Below, in pieces: positions 18,360-27,062 of a stretch of DNA of 33,786 nt; position 1 is the first letter of the stretch, and each line of letters starts with the position of its first letter. This DNA comes from Prescottella equi (GTDB lineage: Bacteria > Actinomycetota > Actinomycetes > Mycobacteriales > Mycobacteriaceae). The notes beneath the pieces were generated by a model. It saw only the letters and a list, made by a program, of their open reading frames with translations. It was not told the DNA's origin and did no database searches. The position numbers and the translations under genes were made by a program. The stretch covers positions 1 to 33,786 of the forward strand of contig NZ_LWTX01000017.1 of NCBI RefSeq assembly GCF_002094305.1, given 5' to 3'.

Positions 18360-18987
18360 CGGGCGGTCCGGGGAAGAGTTCTCCCTCGACCTCGTCCCGG
18401 CGGCGATGCTCGCTCCGCGGATGCGGAAGGTCGCGCTGGTCGCGGTCGTCATCGGAGTCGTCGTGGGCGGCGTGGTGGCGATCTTCGCCGCTCCGCTGGT
18501 CGCGCTCGCGGTGGGTGCGGTGATCGCGCTGCCCACCGCGGTCTCCGCGCTGCTGGCGACGCGTCGTCGAATCTGGCTGTCCGGTACGACGATTCACGCG
18601 TCGAACGGCCTCATCGAGCGCCGCGTCGACGTCGCGCGGGCGGTCAGCGTCGAATTCGTCGTGCGCGCCGCCCGGATCAGCCAGGTGGCCGTCCGGATCG
18701 GTGACGGTCGCGTGGTCCGCACCGTCCCCCTCGCGCTTTACACCGCCGACGGCGGTCGGGAACTCGACGTGCTCGGCCTGCGCAAGCTCGCCGATGCGCT
18801 GTCGGCGAGCGAGTTGGCTCCGGCCGCCGGTGCGGCGTCGCTGCTGATCGACCAGTTGCGGGCGGAGGCGCGCGGCGCCGGGCTCGAGGAACGGCCGCTG
18901 TACCGAGCCGTCGTCCTGGTCCGGGACGCGGGACGGGTGCCGCAGACGACCCTCACCGACGAGGAAGTGGCCGGGTTGTCGAACTGA
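18346..18987 (+). CDS. Small membrane protein with PH-like domain, unknown function
   Basis: I do not recognise this 213-aa protein. Two adjacent hydrophobic segments (about 27-45 and 48-65) form a membrane hairpin. A beta-rich cytosolic part follows, beginning [23 protein letters not shown], which resembles bacterial PH-like (YcxB/DUF3093-type) domains; this is a weak impression. The start is uncertain. TTG 18346 lies 12 nt before the hisS stop and would couple translation, but no ribosome binding site is clear. TTG 18322 and ATG 18406 are alternatives. It ends 105 bp before the LAL regulator. Confidence 0.65.
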   Translation: MPTPDGRSGEEFSLDLVPAAMLAPRMRKVALVAVVIGVVVGGVVAIFAAPLVALAVGAVIALPTAVSALLATRRRIWLSGTTIHASNGLIERRVDVARAVSVEFVVRAARISQVAVRIGDGRVVRTVPLALYTADGGRELDVLGLRKLADALSASELAPAAGAASLLIDQLRAEARGAGLEERPLYRAVVLVRDAGRVPQTTLTDEEVAGLSN

Positions 18988-19079
18988 CCCGAATCCGAGG
19001 CGGCGGGACCGGACCGACCGCGCAGTAACTCCCTGATTGCGGGTTGCGCGGTTCGATGCGCGGGGGCCACCGACAGGAT

Positions 19080-19085
19080 TATCGT
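19080..19085 (+). promoter_or_regulatory. Candidate -10 of a leaderless promoter for the LAL regulator
   Basis: TATCGT (19080-19085) fits TANNNT and lies 7 nt before the ATG at 19093, the spacing expected of a leaderless transcript. No ribosome binding site is visible before that ATG, in agreement. No -35 element is clear. Confidence 0.3.
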
Positions 19086-19092
19086 TCGAAGC

Positions 19093-21696
19093 ATGGTCGG
19101 TCTCTGGCCCGTCCTGGACCGTAAGGCTGCGTTCGAGGGCGCTCGGGAACTGCTCCGCGACGGACGATCGTGCGGAGTGGTGCTGGTCGGTACCGCCGGT
19201 GTCGGCAAGACCACGATGGCGCGGGAACTGGTGGGTTCGCTGACCGGTGAGGCGCGCTGGATCGTGGGCACCGAGTCCACCCAGAGCATTCCTCTCGGCG
19301 CCTTCGCGCCCCACCTGGCCCGGACCACCTCGCGCGACCCGGTCGTCGCCCTGCGAGCGGTCCGGGACGTACTCGCCGAGGACGGCTCGGCCCCGGACGG
19401 CGGCGCCGCCATCGTCGGCGTCGACGACGCCCATCTGCTCGACGAGTTCTCCGCGGGCCTCGTGCACCAACTGGCGGTCGGCCGCGACGTCCGCCTCGTC
19501 GTCACGGTCCGCAGCGGCGCGCCGGTCCCGTCGGCGATCGAGGCACTGTGGAAGGACGGGCTGCTCACCCCGTTCGTCGTGGAGCCGTTCACCCGCGCGG
19601 AGATGGACGAGGAACTGCACCAGGTGCTCGGTGCCCCGGTCGAGCGGTTCAGCGCGGACGCGATCTGGGAGGCGTCGGAAGGGAATCCGCTGTTCCTGCG
19701 GCACCTCGTGGAGGGTGCGCTCGACGGCGGCACGCTGCGCCGATCCGGTGGGGTCTGGCAGCTACGGGGGCGGCCCGGGGTGTCCGCGGCGCTCGCGTCG
19801 CTGCTCGAATCACGGTTCGCCCGCACCCCGCGAGACGCGCTCGACGTGGTGGACTACCTGGCGTTCTGCGAGCCGCTCGAACTCGAGGTGCTCAGCGAAC
19901 TCGTCAGCCGGCGCTCCATCGAGGAGGCCGAGCGGCTGGACTTGGTACGGATTCGGGATGTCGGCAACGCGCACGTGGTGCGGCTCGCCCACCCGCTGTT
20001 CGGCGAGGTCATCCGTGACAGGGCGGGGGTGCTCGCGGCGCAGCGCATCAAACGGCGGCTGGTGGAGGTGCTGCGCGAATCACCGGACCCGGGCGTGGTG
20101 ACCTCGATGCGGATCGCGGAACTCGCCGTGGAGTCGGGCATCGAGCCGGATCCCGAACTGCTGGTTCGCGGTGCCGAGGACGCGATCGCGATGGCCAGCC
20201 TGGAACTCGGGGCCCGGCTGGCAGCTGCCGCCGTTCGCCGCGGCGGCGGATTCGACGCGTCGTTCGCGCTCGGCCGCGCGCTGATGTGGCAGGGCAAGGG
20301 CGACGACGCCGAGGAAGTCTTCGCGGCCGTGGACCCCGACGAACTGTGTGAGTACGACGTCGCGCGATGGTTGCTGACCCGCGTCGCGAGCCTGTATCTC
20401 GAGGCCGGCAGACCGCAGGAAGCGGTCGCACTGTTCCGGCGTGAGCGCGATCGGATCAGCGATCCGATGCTGGCGGTGTCCGTCGTGGCCCTCGACGCGG
20501 TGCTGCACCTGTACGACCGCGAGCTCGGGACGGCGATCGCACTGGCGCGGGAGGTGGAGGCGGCCCCGGAGGCGCACCCGTGGGCCCGCGCGAGCGGTGT
20601 CTTCGCCGGGGTGGCGGCACTGACGGTGTCGGGGCGCGGACTCGAGGTGGGCGCCCTCGCGGCATCCGCGTGGGAGGCGATCTCGCACGGCGACGGACTG
20701 CTCCGCTTCCACATCGGGTACTTCGAGGTACTCGCCCTGACACTCGTGGGGCGGCTCTCGGCGGCGGAGTCGACCGCCGCCCGTTATCGCGAGATGGCGG
20801 CCGGCCAGCCGAACAGCGCGGCCCTGGCCGATGTGGCGTCGGGCGTCGTCGAACTGACCGGCGGCCGGCTCGACGACGCGGCCGAACACCTCACCGAGGC
20901 GCTGGCCGTCCTGGACCGCGAGACCCGTTCCGAATGGATGCTGCTGGCCGCAGTGAGTCTGTGTCAGGTGCGTGCCGCGCAGGGCAAGGGTGCCGACGCG
21001 GCCGCGGCGCTCGTGGTCGCCGAACGCAACTCCGGTCCGGAACTCGCGTTCTTCGACCCGCTGATCGACATCGCGCGGGCCTGGGTCGCGGGATCGGCGG
21101 GGGAGGTCTCGGCGGCGGTGCACGCGGCACGGCGCGGCGCGGACCTCGCGGCGCGATCCGGTCAGTTCGCCGTCGAGGCGATCGCACTCGACGTCGCGAC
21201 GACGTTCGGTGACTACACGACCGCATCCCGGCTCGGCGAGCTCGCCGCCTTCGTGGACGGACCCTTCGCGCGGGTCGCGGCGGCGCGCGCGCAGGCGTTG
21301 GCGAAGGCCGACGGCCCGGCACTCGATGCGCTCGCGGCAGAGTTCGAACGCACCGGGACCCTGTTGGCTGCGGCCGACACGTACGCGCAGGCCGCGACTG
21401 CATACTCCCGATCCAACGATCGACGCGGCGAGTTGACGTCGGCGGCGAAGGCGCACTGGCTGGCGTCACGTTGCGACGGGGCGACGACGCCGGCACTCGC
21501 GAAGGCGGCCCGTCCGCTCCCACTCACCGACCGCGAACGAGAGGTGGCGGTGTTGGTGGGCCGGGGACTGTCGAACAAGGACATCGCCCGGCGTCTCGTC
21601 CTGTCGGTCCGCACCGTGGAGGGCCACATCTACCGTGCGTGCGAGAAACTGGCCCTCAGTCACCGCAGCGACCTCGCCAAGCTTGTCCGGGTGTGA
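19093..21696 (+). CDS. LAL-type (STAND ATPase) LuxR family transcriptional regulator
   Basis: This 867-aa protein has an N-terminal P-loop ATPase (Walker A GTAGVGKT at 33-40, Walker B VGVDDAH at 109-114), an ARC/winged-helix region to about 330, and a long alpha-helical TPR-like middle (about 350-790) that usually senses a ligand. A C-terminal LuxR helix-turn-helix contains LTDREREVAVLVGRGLSNKD and VRTVEGHIYRACEKL (about 805-865). This is the MalT/LAL architecture of large switch regulators. The ATG at 19093 is preferred because family homology begins with the LDRKAAFEGAREL segment. Its target is unknown. The next gene downstream (106 bp) is malate dehydrogenase. Confidence 0.9.
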   Translation: MVGLWPVLDRKAAFEGARELLRDGRSCGVVLVGTAGVGKTTMARELVGSLTGEARWIVGTESTQSIPLGAFAPHLARTTSRDPVVALRAVRDVLAEDGSAPDGGAAIVGVDDAHLLDEFSAGLVHQLAVGRDVRLVVTVRSGAPVPSAIEALWKDGLLTPFVVEPFTRAEMDEELHQVLGAPVERFSADAIWEASEGNPLFLRHLVEGALDGGTLRRSGGVWQLRGRPGVSAALASLLESRFARTPRDALDVVDYLAFCEPLELEVLSELVSRRSIEEAERLDLVRIRDVGNAHVVRLAHPLFGEVIRDRAGVLAAQRIKRRLVEVLRESPDPGVVTSMRIAELAVESGIEPDPELLVRGAEDAIAMASLELGARLAAAAVRRGGGFDASFALGRALMWQGKGDDAEEVFAAVDPDELCEYDVARWLLTRVASLYLEAGRPQEAVALFRRERDRISDPMLAVSVVALDAVLHLYDRELGTAIALAREVEAAPEAHPWARASGVFAGVAALTVSGRGLEVGALAASAWEAISHGDGLLRFHIGYFEVLALTLVGRLSAAESTAARYREMAAGQPNSAALADVASGVVELTGGRLDDAAEHLTEALAVLDRETRSEWMLLAAVSLCQVRAAQGKGADAAAALVVAERNSGPELAFFDPLIDIARAWVAGSAGEVSAAVHAARRGADLAARSGQFAVEAIALDVATTFGDYTTASRLGELAAFVDGPFARVAAARAQALAKADGPALDALAAEFERTGTLLAAADTYAQAATAYSRSNDRRGELTSAAKAHWLASRCDGATTPALAKAARPLPLTDREREVAVLVGRGLSNKDIARRLVLSVRTVEGHIYRACEKLALSHRSDLAKLVRV

Positions 21697-21802
21697 CGGT
21701 CGGCACTCTGTGGCGTAGCTCGTGGGATGTGACCGATCCCATTCTCCCGCCGACGAATTCGTGCCTACGGTGGAGGTGTCGACTTCGACTCGAGGAGGCA
21801 GT

Positions 21803-22807
21803 ATGAACGCGGCACCTGTGGACAAGGCACCCGTCACGGTCACCGTGACCGGCGCATCCGGCCAGATCGCCTACGGACTGCTATTCCGGATCGCGGCCGG
21901 CGACATGCTCGGCCCCGACACCCCGGTCCGGTTGCGATTGCTCGAGATCCCGGCGGCAGTCCGCGCCGCGGAGGGCGTCGCGATGGAACTCGAGGACGGG
22001 GCGTTCCCGCTGCTGAACGGCGTAGAGATCACCGACGACCCCGTCGTCGGCTTCGACGGTGCGAGCGTCGCGCTGCTCGTCGGTGCCCGGCCTCGCACGA
22101 AGGGCATGGAGCGCGGCGACCTGCTCGCCGCGAACGGCGCGATCTTCACGACGCAGGGACGAGCGATCGAGGCCGCGGCCGCCGACGACGTCAAGGTCCT
22201 CGTCGTGGGCAACCCCGCCAACACCAATGCCCTCATCGCGATGAACAATGCGCCCGGTGTGCCACGCACCCGGTTCAGTGCGCTGACCCGGCTGGACCAC
22301 AACCGGGCCATCGCGCAGTTGGCGCACCGGACCGGCGAGCCTGCGGCATCGATCCGGCGCATGTCGATCTGGGGTAACCACTCGGCAACCCAGTACCCGG
22401 ACCTGTCCCACGCGCTCGTCGGGAACAAGCCCGCCGAGGACGCCGTGTCGGACCGCCGGTGGATCGAGGACGTGTTCATTCCGACCGTGCAGCAACGTGG
22501 TTCTGCGATCATTCGTGCTCGCGGTTCGTCGTCCGCGGCCAGTGCCGCGAGCGCCGCGATCGACCACGTGCGCGACTGGACCGCCGGTACCGCCGACGGG
22601 GACTGGGTGTCGATGGCGGTGTGCTCCGACGGCTCGTACGGGGTGCCGGAGGGGTTGATCAGCTCGTTCCCCGTGACGTGCGCCGACGGCGAGTTCCGGA
22701 TCGTGCCGGACCTGGACGTCGACGAGTTCTCCCGGGCGCGCATCGATCTGTCGATCGCCGAACTCGCGCAGGAACGCGACGCCGTCCGCGCGCTCGGTCT
22801 CGTCTGA
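21803..22807 (+). CDS. mdh: Malate dehydrogenase
   Basis: This enzyme oxidises malate to oxaloacetate with NAD in the TCA cycle. The 334-aa protein is of the cytosolic-type MDH group: nucleotide loop [11 protein letters not shown] (17-27), substrate-binding arginines in [11 protein letters not shown] (94-104), GNPANTN (136-142), catalytic TRLDHNR (D165, R168) and H193 in [10 protein letters not shown]. The ATG at 21803 has GAGGAGG at 21792-21798. A TACGGT -10 candidate at 21766-21771 lies in the 106-bp gap after the LAL gene. The gene converges on the EspA-like gene with 31 bp between the stops. Confidence 0.96.
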   Translation: MNAAPVDKAPVTVTVTGASGQIAYGLLFRIAAGDMLGPDTPVRLRLLEIPAAVRAAEGVAMELEDGAFPLLNGVEITDDPVVGFDGASVALLVGARPRTKGMERGDLLAANGAIFTTQGRAIEAAAADDVKVLVVGNPANTNALIAMNNAPGVPRTRFSALTRLDHNRAIAQLAHRTGEPAASIRRMSIWGNHSATQYPDLSHALVGNKPAEDAVSDRRWIEDVFIPTVQQRGSAIIRARGSSSAASAASAAIDHVRDWTAGTADGDWVSMAVCSDGSYGVPEGLISSFPVTCADGEFRIVPDLDVDEFSRARIDLSIAELAQERDAVRALGLV

Positions 22808-22838
22808 CCACGCCGAGCCCGAGCGCGCCGACCGCGCG

Positions 22839-24185
22839 TCAGTGCGCCCTGCCCTCGATTCCCGAATCCTCGAAGCCGCCCAGCGCATCGATCTCGACGC
22901 TGCCGATCACTGCGGGCGCGACCATCGGCAGCTCGCCGACCACTTCGTCGCCCGGTACGGCGGCGGCCAGGTAGCCGGCGTTCCCCCGGTGGACCGTGTC
23001 GTCGTACGCCCCGCGCGGTTGCGCTCCCGTGCCGGTCGGGGCGTAGCCGGGTGCCGGGGTGCCGGCACCGGACGTGCGGGTCCCACCCTCGGCGTACGGG
23101 GTGGTCGCAGTAGTGGCCACGGAGGGTTGCGCGGCCGACGGGCCGCGCCCGGTCGATCCGGCCCAGGTCCCCGCGCTCCCCGCGACGAAGCCGGGGACGA
23201 ATCCGCCACCGGCGCCACCGGATCCGCCGGCCCCGCCGAACGACGCTGCGGTAGGAGCGAATTCGCGGGTGGACACGGGTGCCATGCTCGCGGCGTGCGT
23301 CTGTGGCGGAAGCGCGTCACCGTACTGCGGCGACGAGTCGGCGAGCGACCTGCCCACGGACTCGAGCACCGACCCCGCGACCGCGACGGGCGACTGTCCG
23401 CCCGCAGCGAGGAGACCGGCCGCCGGCGCGGGAGCCGCGGGAACGGGGATCTCGGCGCCCAGCGCAGCCATCGCGGACTGGTGGCCGGCGAGTTCGGCGC
23501 GAGTCGCGGCGACCACCGACAGCGCGCGTTGCAGGTGGTCGGCGGCCGCGGCCAACAGCATCGTCTGACCCGGGGGAGTGAGCGCGACCGGAGCGGCTGC
23601 CACGGCGGTCGCTGCGAACGATTCGGCGACCGCGACGAGTTGCGCATTGCCGCGCGAGACCGTTGCCGCGGCGTCCTGGGTGACGGACGCGATGGCATTG
23701 CCGCGTTCGCTGAGTTGTTCTCCGGTGATTCGGACCTGCTCGCCCTGCGACTGCGCCGCCAGGGCCGCGGAGCCGTCCCAGGCACCGTCCAGAGCGCGCA
23801 GCCCCGAGACCCCCATCGACAGCGCGGTGTCGATGACCGACGACGACTGGCGCAGCAACGCGGTGGGGTCGAATCCGCCGAACGCGCCCGTCCCGAAGGC
23901 GCTCGCGAGATCGGCCACGGGCTGCAGTAGTTGATCGATACCGGGCAGCGGCGGAAGGGGTGGCAGTTCGGGAAGAGGTGGCAGCGCCGGCGCCGGAGGA
24001 AGTGCCCCCGCGGCGATGTCGACGAACGGCGTGTTCAGCGCCGGACCGAGCGGGGAGGCTGCGAGCGCCTCCATCGGTGTCCGGGGAACCGGCATGTCCA
24101 GGACCGGCCCGACGGGGGACGCCTGCAACAGATCCAGCACGGTCGGCTGCGCGGTGCCTGCGGTCGGTTCGGGTGTCGTCGTCAT
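22839..24185 (-). CDS. Large WxG-motif protein, probable EspA-like type VII secretion substrate
   Basis: The 448-aa product has a Pro-rich N-terminus with an internal repeat (ASPVGPVLDMP at 22-32 and ASPLGPALNTP at 43-53), then the PPLPELPPLPPLPG run (69-82). A helical region (about 105-250) carries a W-x-G turn at 136-138 (DGAWDGSAALAAQ). The C-terminal part (about 290-420) is Gly/Ala/Thr-rich and probably disordered. There is no signal peptide or TM. The WxG turn between helices is the hallmark of type VII (ESX) substrates, and its partner next door has the matching YxxxD motif. An EspA/EspE-like effector is my inference. It overlaps the upstream small gene by 4 nt. Confidence 0.65.
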   Translation of the reverse strand: MTTTPEPTAGTAQPTVLDLLQASPVGPVLDMPVPRTPMEALAASPLGPALNTPFVDIAAGALPPAPALPPLPELPPLPPLPGIDQLLQPVADLASAFGTGAFGGFDPTALLRQSSSVIDTALSMGVSGLRALDGAWDGSAALAAQSQGEQVRITGEQLSERGNAIASVTQDAAATVSRGNAQLVAVAESFAATAVAAAPVALTPPGQTMLLAAAADHLQRALSVVAATRAELAGHQSAMAALGAEIPVPAAPAPAAGLLAAGGQSPVAVAGSVLESVGRSLADSSPQYGDALPPQTHAASMAPVSTREFAPTAASFGGAGGSGGAGGGFVPGFVAGSAGTWAGSTGRGPSAAQPSVATTATTPYAEGGTRTSGAGTPAPGYAPTGTGAQPRGAYDDTVHRGNAGYLAAAVPGDEVVGELPMVAPAVIGSVEIDALGGFEDSGIEGRAH

Positions 24186-24511
24186 GCGTTGCCTCCCAGG
24201 GCGCTGCGCGCGTCACCGAGGACGCGTCCGGTGGCGTGATCGGTGGCGTCGTATGCGGCGGCGACCGCGTGCGCGACCGCCCCGGTGCCGGCGTAGTGGT
24301 TCGCGAGCGCGGCGACGGACCGTGCGTGCGCGGTCTGAGTGGCCGCGAACGTTGCCACGAAATCGGCGCCTATCGCGCCGAACACCGGTGTCAGTGCAGC
24401 GACGTTCGCGGCCAGGTCCAACCCACCCGCCGTCGCGATGTGAGTCGCGGCCCCCGCCGCGACGTCGCCGTACACCCGAATCTCATCGGGCGCAGCAGAA
24501 AACCCGTCCAT
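24182..24511 (-). CDS. EspC-like small type VII secretion protein
   Basis: This 109-aa, almost wholly helical, Ala-rich protein starts MDGFSAAPDEIRVYGDVAAG and has a central turn around GAIGADFVATFAAT. It resembles the ESX-associated EspC family in length, N-terminal pattern and charge. At 87-91 it shows Y-D-A-T-D, the YxxxD/E secretion signal of ESX substrates, after the second helix. It overlaps the large WxG protein by ATGA, so the two are made together, as with EspC/EspA. A TACAGT -10 candidate on the minus strand (24542-24547) lies upstream, but co-transcription from the TetR gene 63 bp away is also possible. The ATG at 24511 is preferred over one 30 bp upstream because of the purine-rich GGGGGG before it. 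Confidence 0.7.
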   Translation of the reverse strand: MDGFSAAPDEIRVYGDVAAGAATHIATAGGLDLAANVAALTPVFGAIGADFVATFAATQTAHARSVAALANHYAGTGAVAHAVAAAYDATDHATGRVLGDARSALGGNA

Positions 24512-24574
24512 GATGACCCCCCATTGGTCGACTCGGCACACACTGTAACCGACCGTCCGGCCCGCAGTCGTCCC

Positions 24575-25282
24575 TCATCGCTCAGGCTGTGGACAACTTT
24601 TCGCGAGCCGGTCGAGAACGCCTCGGGCGTGGTGTGCGATCTCGGTGGTGGGACCGAATCGCCCCAGCACGCGCAGGACTGCGTCCGCCACGAGCTCGGG
24701 CGGAAGTCCCGGCGCCGGCGAGCCGGAGTGGTCGACGGCGGCGTCCGAGCGGGCGTTGATGGTGGCCTCCACCAGGCGGAACGGCAGCGCGGCGGCGGCT
24801 CGTCCGACGTTCGGATCACCGATGGTCGCCAGGGCCTCGCCCGCAAAATCGGCGTACTGCTCCATGAGTTCACCACGCAGAGAACGGAATTCGGTGAACC
24901 GATCCGTCGTCACCTCGGGCAATAGATACAAGGCGCCGAGGTTCCAGCGTGACTCTGCGAGTTGGGCGGTGTCGAAGAGTGTGAGCGCGTAGAGGCGGAC
25001 GACGGGATCCGGGCAGTTCCTTCGCAACATCTCGGCGCACGCGAGGGGTCCCGCGACCGTGTCCAGGAGCAGCGCGGCGAGGATGTCGTCCTTGGTGGCG
25101 AAGTGGTGGTACATCGACGCCTGCCGGATTCCGACGGCGTCGGCGATCATCCGCGTCGACGTTCCGGTGAATCCGCGCGTGGTGAACAGTTCGGCCGCGG
25201 CGTCGAGAATCTCCTCGCGTGCGGTCGCACCCGGCCGTGTGCGGGTCTTCAGTCGTGGCCGTCCGGCACCCGTCGTCGTCAT
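24575..25282 (-). CDS. TetR family transcriptional regulator
   Basis: This 235-aa one-component repressor has the classic N-terminal helix-turn-helix: REEILDAAAELFTTRGFTGTS, then MIADAVGIRQASMYHHFATKDDIL (45-68). The ligand domain begins around 75 and has no recognisable signature. It is divergent from the permease operon across 243 bp, a common layout for local control. It is also the first gene upstream of the EspC/EspA-like pair, so which set it controls is open. The ATG at 25282 is set by the minus-strand GGATGAGGAC just before it and by the TetR domain start. Confidence 0.92.
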   Translation of the reverse strand: MTTTGAGRPRLKTRTRPGATAREEILDAAAELFTTRGFTGTSTRMIADAVGIRQASMYHHFATKDDILAALLLDTVAGPLACAEMLRRNCPDPVVRLYALTLFDTAQLAESRWNLGALYLLPEVTTDRFTEFRSLRGELMEQYADFAGEALATIGDPNVGRAAAALPFRLVEATINARSDAAVDHSGSPAPGLPPELVADAVLRVLGRFGPTTEIAHHARGVLDRLAKSCPQPER

Positions 25283-25525
25283 GTCCTCATCCTTACAGGA
25301 AAGTGCTGCACCGTGTTTCGTCGTCCTGACCTGTGATTGTGAGGGCTCGGACACCGTCCCGTAACCGGGGACACGCGTCCGCAACGGAAATCGCCGATCG
25401 CGACCCACGATCGCAACCTGCGCGACATCGTGCGCGTCGTTGCGGCCCGAAAACTGTCGAGTGACAGAAACCAGTGCCCGGGCCTCCCGGGCCGGTGACG
25501 CTTTCCGCCTCTCGTAGGAGGGTTC
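25283..25525. promoter_or_regulatory. Divergent control region between TetR and permease operon
   Basis: The 243-bp gap contains several symmetric elements. TCCTTACAGGA (25290-25300) overlaps the TetR ribosome binding site region. GTCCC-N7-GGGAC lies at 25356-25372. CGCAAC (25412-25417) and GTTGCG (25439-25444) are inverted, 21 bp apart. CTGTC-GAGT-GACAG (25454-25467) and GCCCGG-N5-CCGGGC (25476-25492) are hairpin-like elements near the start of the operon. The permease ribosome binding site AGGAGGG is close to its ATG. No guanidine riboswitch consensus (ykkC type or paired ACGR loops) could be recognised. Which element is the TetR operator cannot be decided by eye. Confidence 0.35.
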
Positions 25526-27061
25526 ATGACAGCCACCGTGACGACAGCGTCGAGCGACCGGGGCGACCTGGCCGAGTTCGGCTACGAGCAGCAGTTGCAC
25601 CGCTCGCTCGGCAAGTTCGGGTCCTTCGCGGCCGGCTTCTCGTTCGTCTCGATCCTCACGACGATCTTCCAGCTGTTCGGGTTGGGTTTCGGCTTCGCCG
25701 GGCCGGCCTTCTTCTGGACCTGGCCCGTCGTCTTCCTCGGGCAGTTCATGGTCGCGCTGTGTTTCGCCGAAATGGCGGCGCGCTACCCGATCTCCGGCGC
25801 GATCTACCAGTGGGCCCGGCGCCTCGGCGGCGCGATCGTCGGCTGGTTCGCGGGCTGGTTCATGATCATCGCGCAGATCGTCACCGCGGCCGCCGCCGCG
25901 ATCGCGCTGCAGGTGGTGCTGCCGTCGATCTGGAGCGGCTTCCAGGTGATCGGTGACGATCCCGCTCTCACCTCGCCGGACGGCGCTGCCAACGCGGTAC
26001 TGCTGGGGTCGATTCTCCTGGTGCTCACGACCACGATCAACTGCATCGGCGTGAACTGGATGTCGCGGATCAACAGCATCGGCGTGACCTGCGAGATCGT
26101 CGGAGTGATCGCCGTGATCGGCATGTTCTTCACCCACGCCCAGCGGGGCCCGGACGTGGTGTTCGACACCGGCGTCGCCGGCTCTCAGCCCGGGTACATC
26201 TGGGCGTGGATCGTGTCGGGCCTGATGGCCGCGTACGTCATGGTCGGCTTCGGTTCCGCGGGTGAACTCGCCGAGGAGACGCACAACCCGCGTCGGGTCG
26301 CGCCGCGCACGATCCGCCTCGCGCTGTCGGTCTCGGCGCTCGGCGGTGGCCTGATGATCGTCGGTGCGCTGATGGCCGCGCCGAGCCTCACCGACGGTCG
26401 CCTGGCCACCGAGGGCCTGCCCTACGTGCTGACGTCGATCCTGAGTTCGCCGTGGGGGACCGTGCTACTGGTGGACGTCGCGATCGCGGTGTTCGTGTGC
26501 ACCCTCGCGATCCAGACCGCGGCGTCGCGGCTGATGTTCGGGATGGCTCGCGACGGCAAACTGCCGGCCAGCGAGGTGCTCGCCAAGGTCAACCCCCGCA
26601 CCGGAACCCCGATTGCACCGAGCGTCCTGATCGGCGTGTTGTGCATCGCCGTGCTGGCCGTGAACGTCGGCAACTCCGCGATCTTCGCGACGCTCTCGAG
26701 TGTGTGCATCGTGCTCATCTATCTCGCATACCTCATGGTCACCGTGCCCATGCTCGTGCGGCGCCTGTCCGGTCGCTCGCTCGGCGGTCCCGATGTGGAC
26801 GCCGACGGCCGAAAGCTGTTCTCGCTGGGCGTGTTCGCGATTCCCGTCAACATCGCTGCCGTTGCCTACGGCGCCCTCATGGTCGTCAACCTGTCCTGGC
26901 CCCGCGCCGAGATCTTCAACCCCACGGGGGAGTACGCGGTCCTGCAGTGGGCCGCCCCCCTCGCGGTGCTCGCCGTCGTGATCGTGGGCGCCGCCTGCTA
27001 TTCGTCCCGCGGCACCGCGCGCAGCGACCGCATCCCGACCCCCGTCACGATCGGAGCCTGA
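25526..27061 (+). CDS. APC-family permease, urea-carboxylase-associated type
   Basis: This 511-aa membrane protein has about 12 TM segments and belongs to the amino acid/polyamine/organocation (APC) superfamily. It shows the first-helix region FAAGFSFVSILTTIFQLFGLGFG (34-56), MAARYPISGAIYQWARRLGG (86-105) and GSAGELAEETHNPRRVAPRT (244-263). Such permeases accompany urea-carboxylase-associated proteins, which suggests import of a small nitrogen compound such as guanidine, a guanidino compound or an amine; the substrate is inferred only. A strong AGGAGGG precedes the ATG. The next gene starts 1 nt after its stop, so it leads a four-gene operon. Confidence 0.88.
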   Translation: MTATVTTASSDRGDLAEFGYEQQLHRSLGKFGSFAAGFSFVSILTTIFQLFGLGFGFAGPAFFWTWPVVFLGQFMVALCFAEMAARYPISGAIYQWARRLGGAIVGWFAGWFMIIAQIVTAAAAAIALQVVLPSIWSGFQVIGDDPALTSPDGAANAVLLGSILLVLTTTINCIGVNWMSRINSIGVTCEIVGVIAVIGMFFTHAQRGPDVVFDTGVAGSQPGYIWAWIVSGLMAAYVMVGFGSAGELAEETHNPRRVAPRTIRLALSVSALGGGLMIVGALMAAPSLTDGRLATEGLPYVLTSILSSPWGTVLLVDVAIAVFVCTLAIQTAASRLMFGMARDGKLPASEVLAKVNPRTGTPIAPSVLIGVLCIAVLAVNVGNSAIFATLSSVCIVLIYLAYLMVTVPMLVRRLSGRSLGGPDVDADGRKLFSLGVFAIPVNIAAVAYGALMVVNLSWPRAEIFNPTGEYAVLQWAAPLAVLAVVIVGAACYSSRGTARSDRIPTPVTIGA

Positions 27062-27062
27062 A

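Noticed and set aside
25449-25470. GlnR-type nitrogen regulator box
   Set aside because: AAAAC, GTGAC and GAAAC occur close together, but the spacing does not fit the GTNAC-N6-GAAAC pattern.
25440-25525. Guanidine riboswitch ahead of the permease
   Set aside because: I looked for the ykkC/guanidine-I conserved blocks and for paired ACGR loops of guanidine-II. Only simple hairpins are present and no consensus could be matched by eye; a covariance-model search would settle it.
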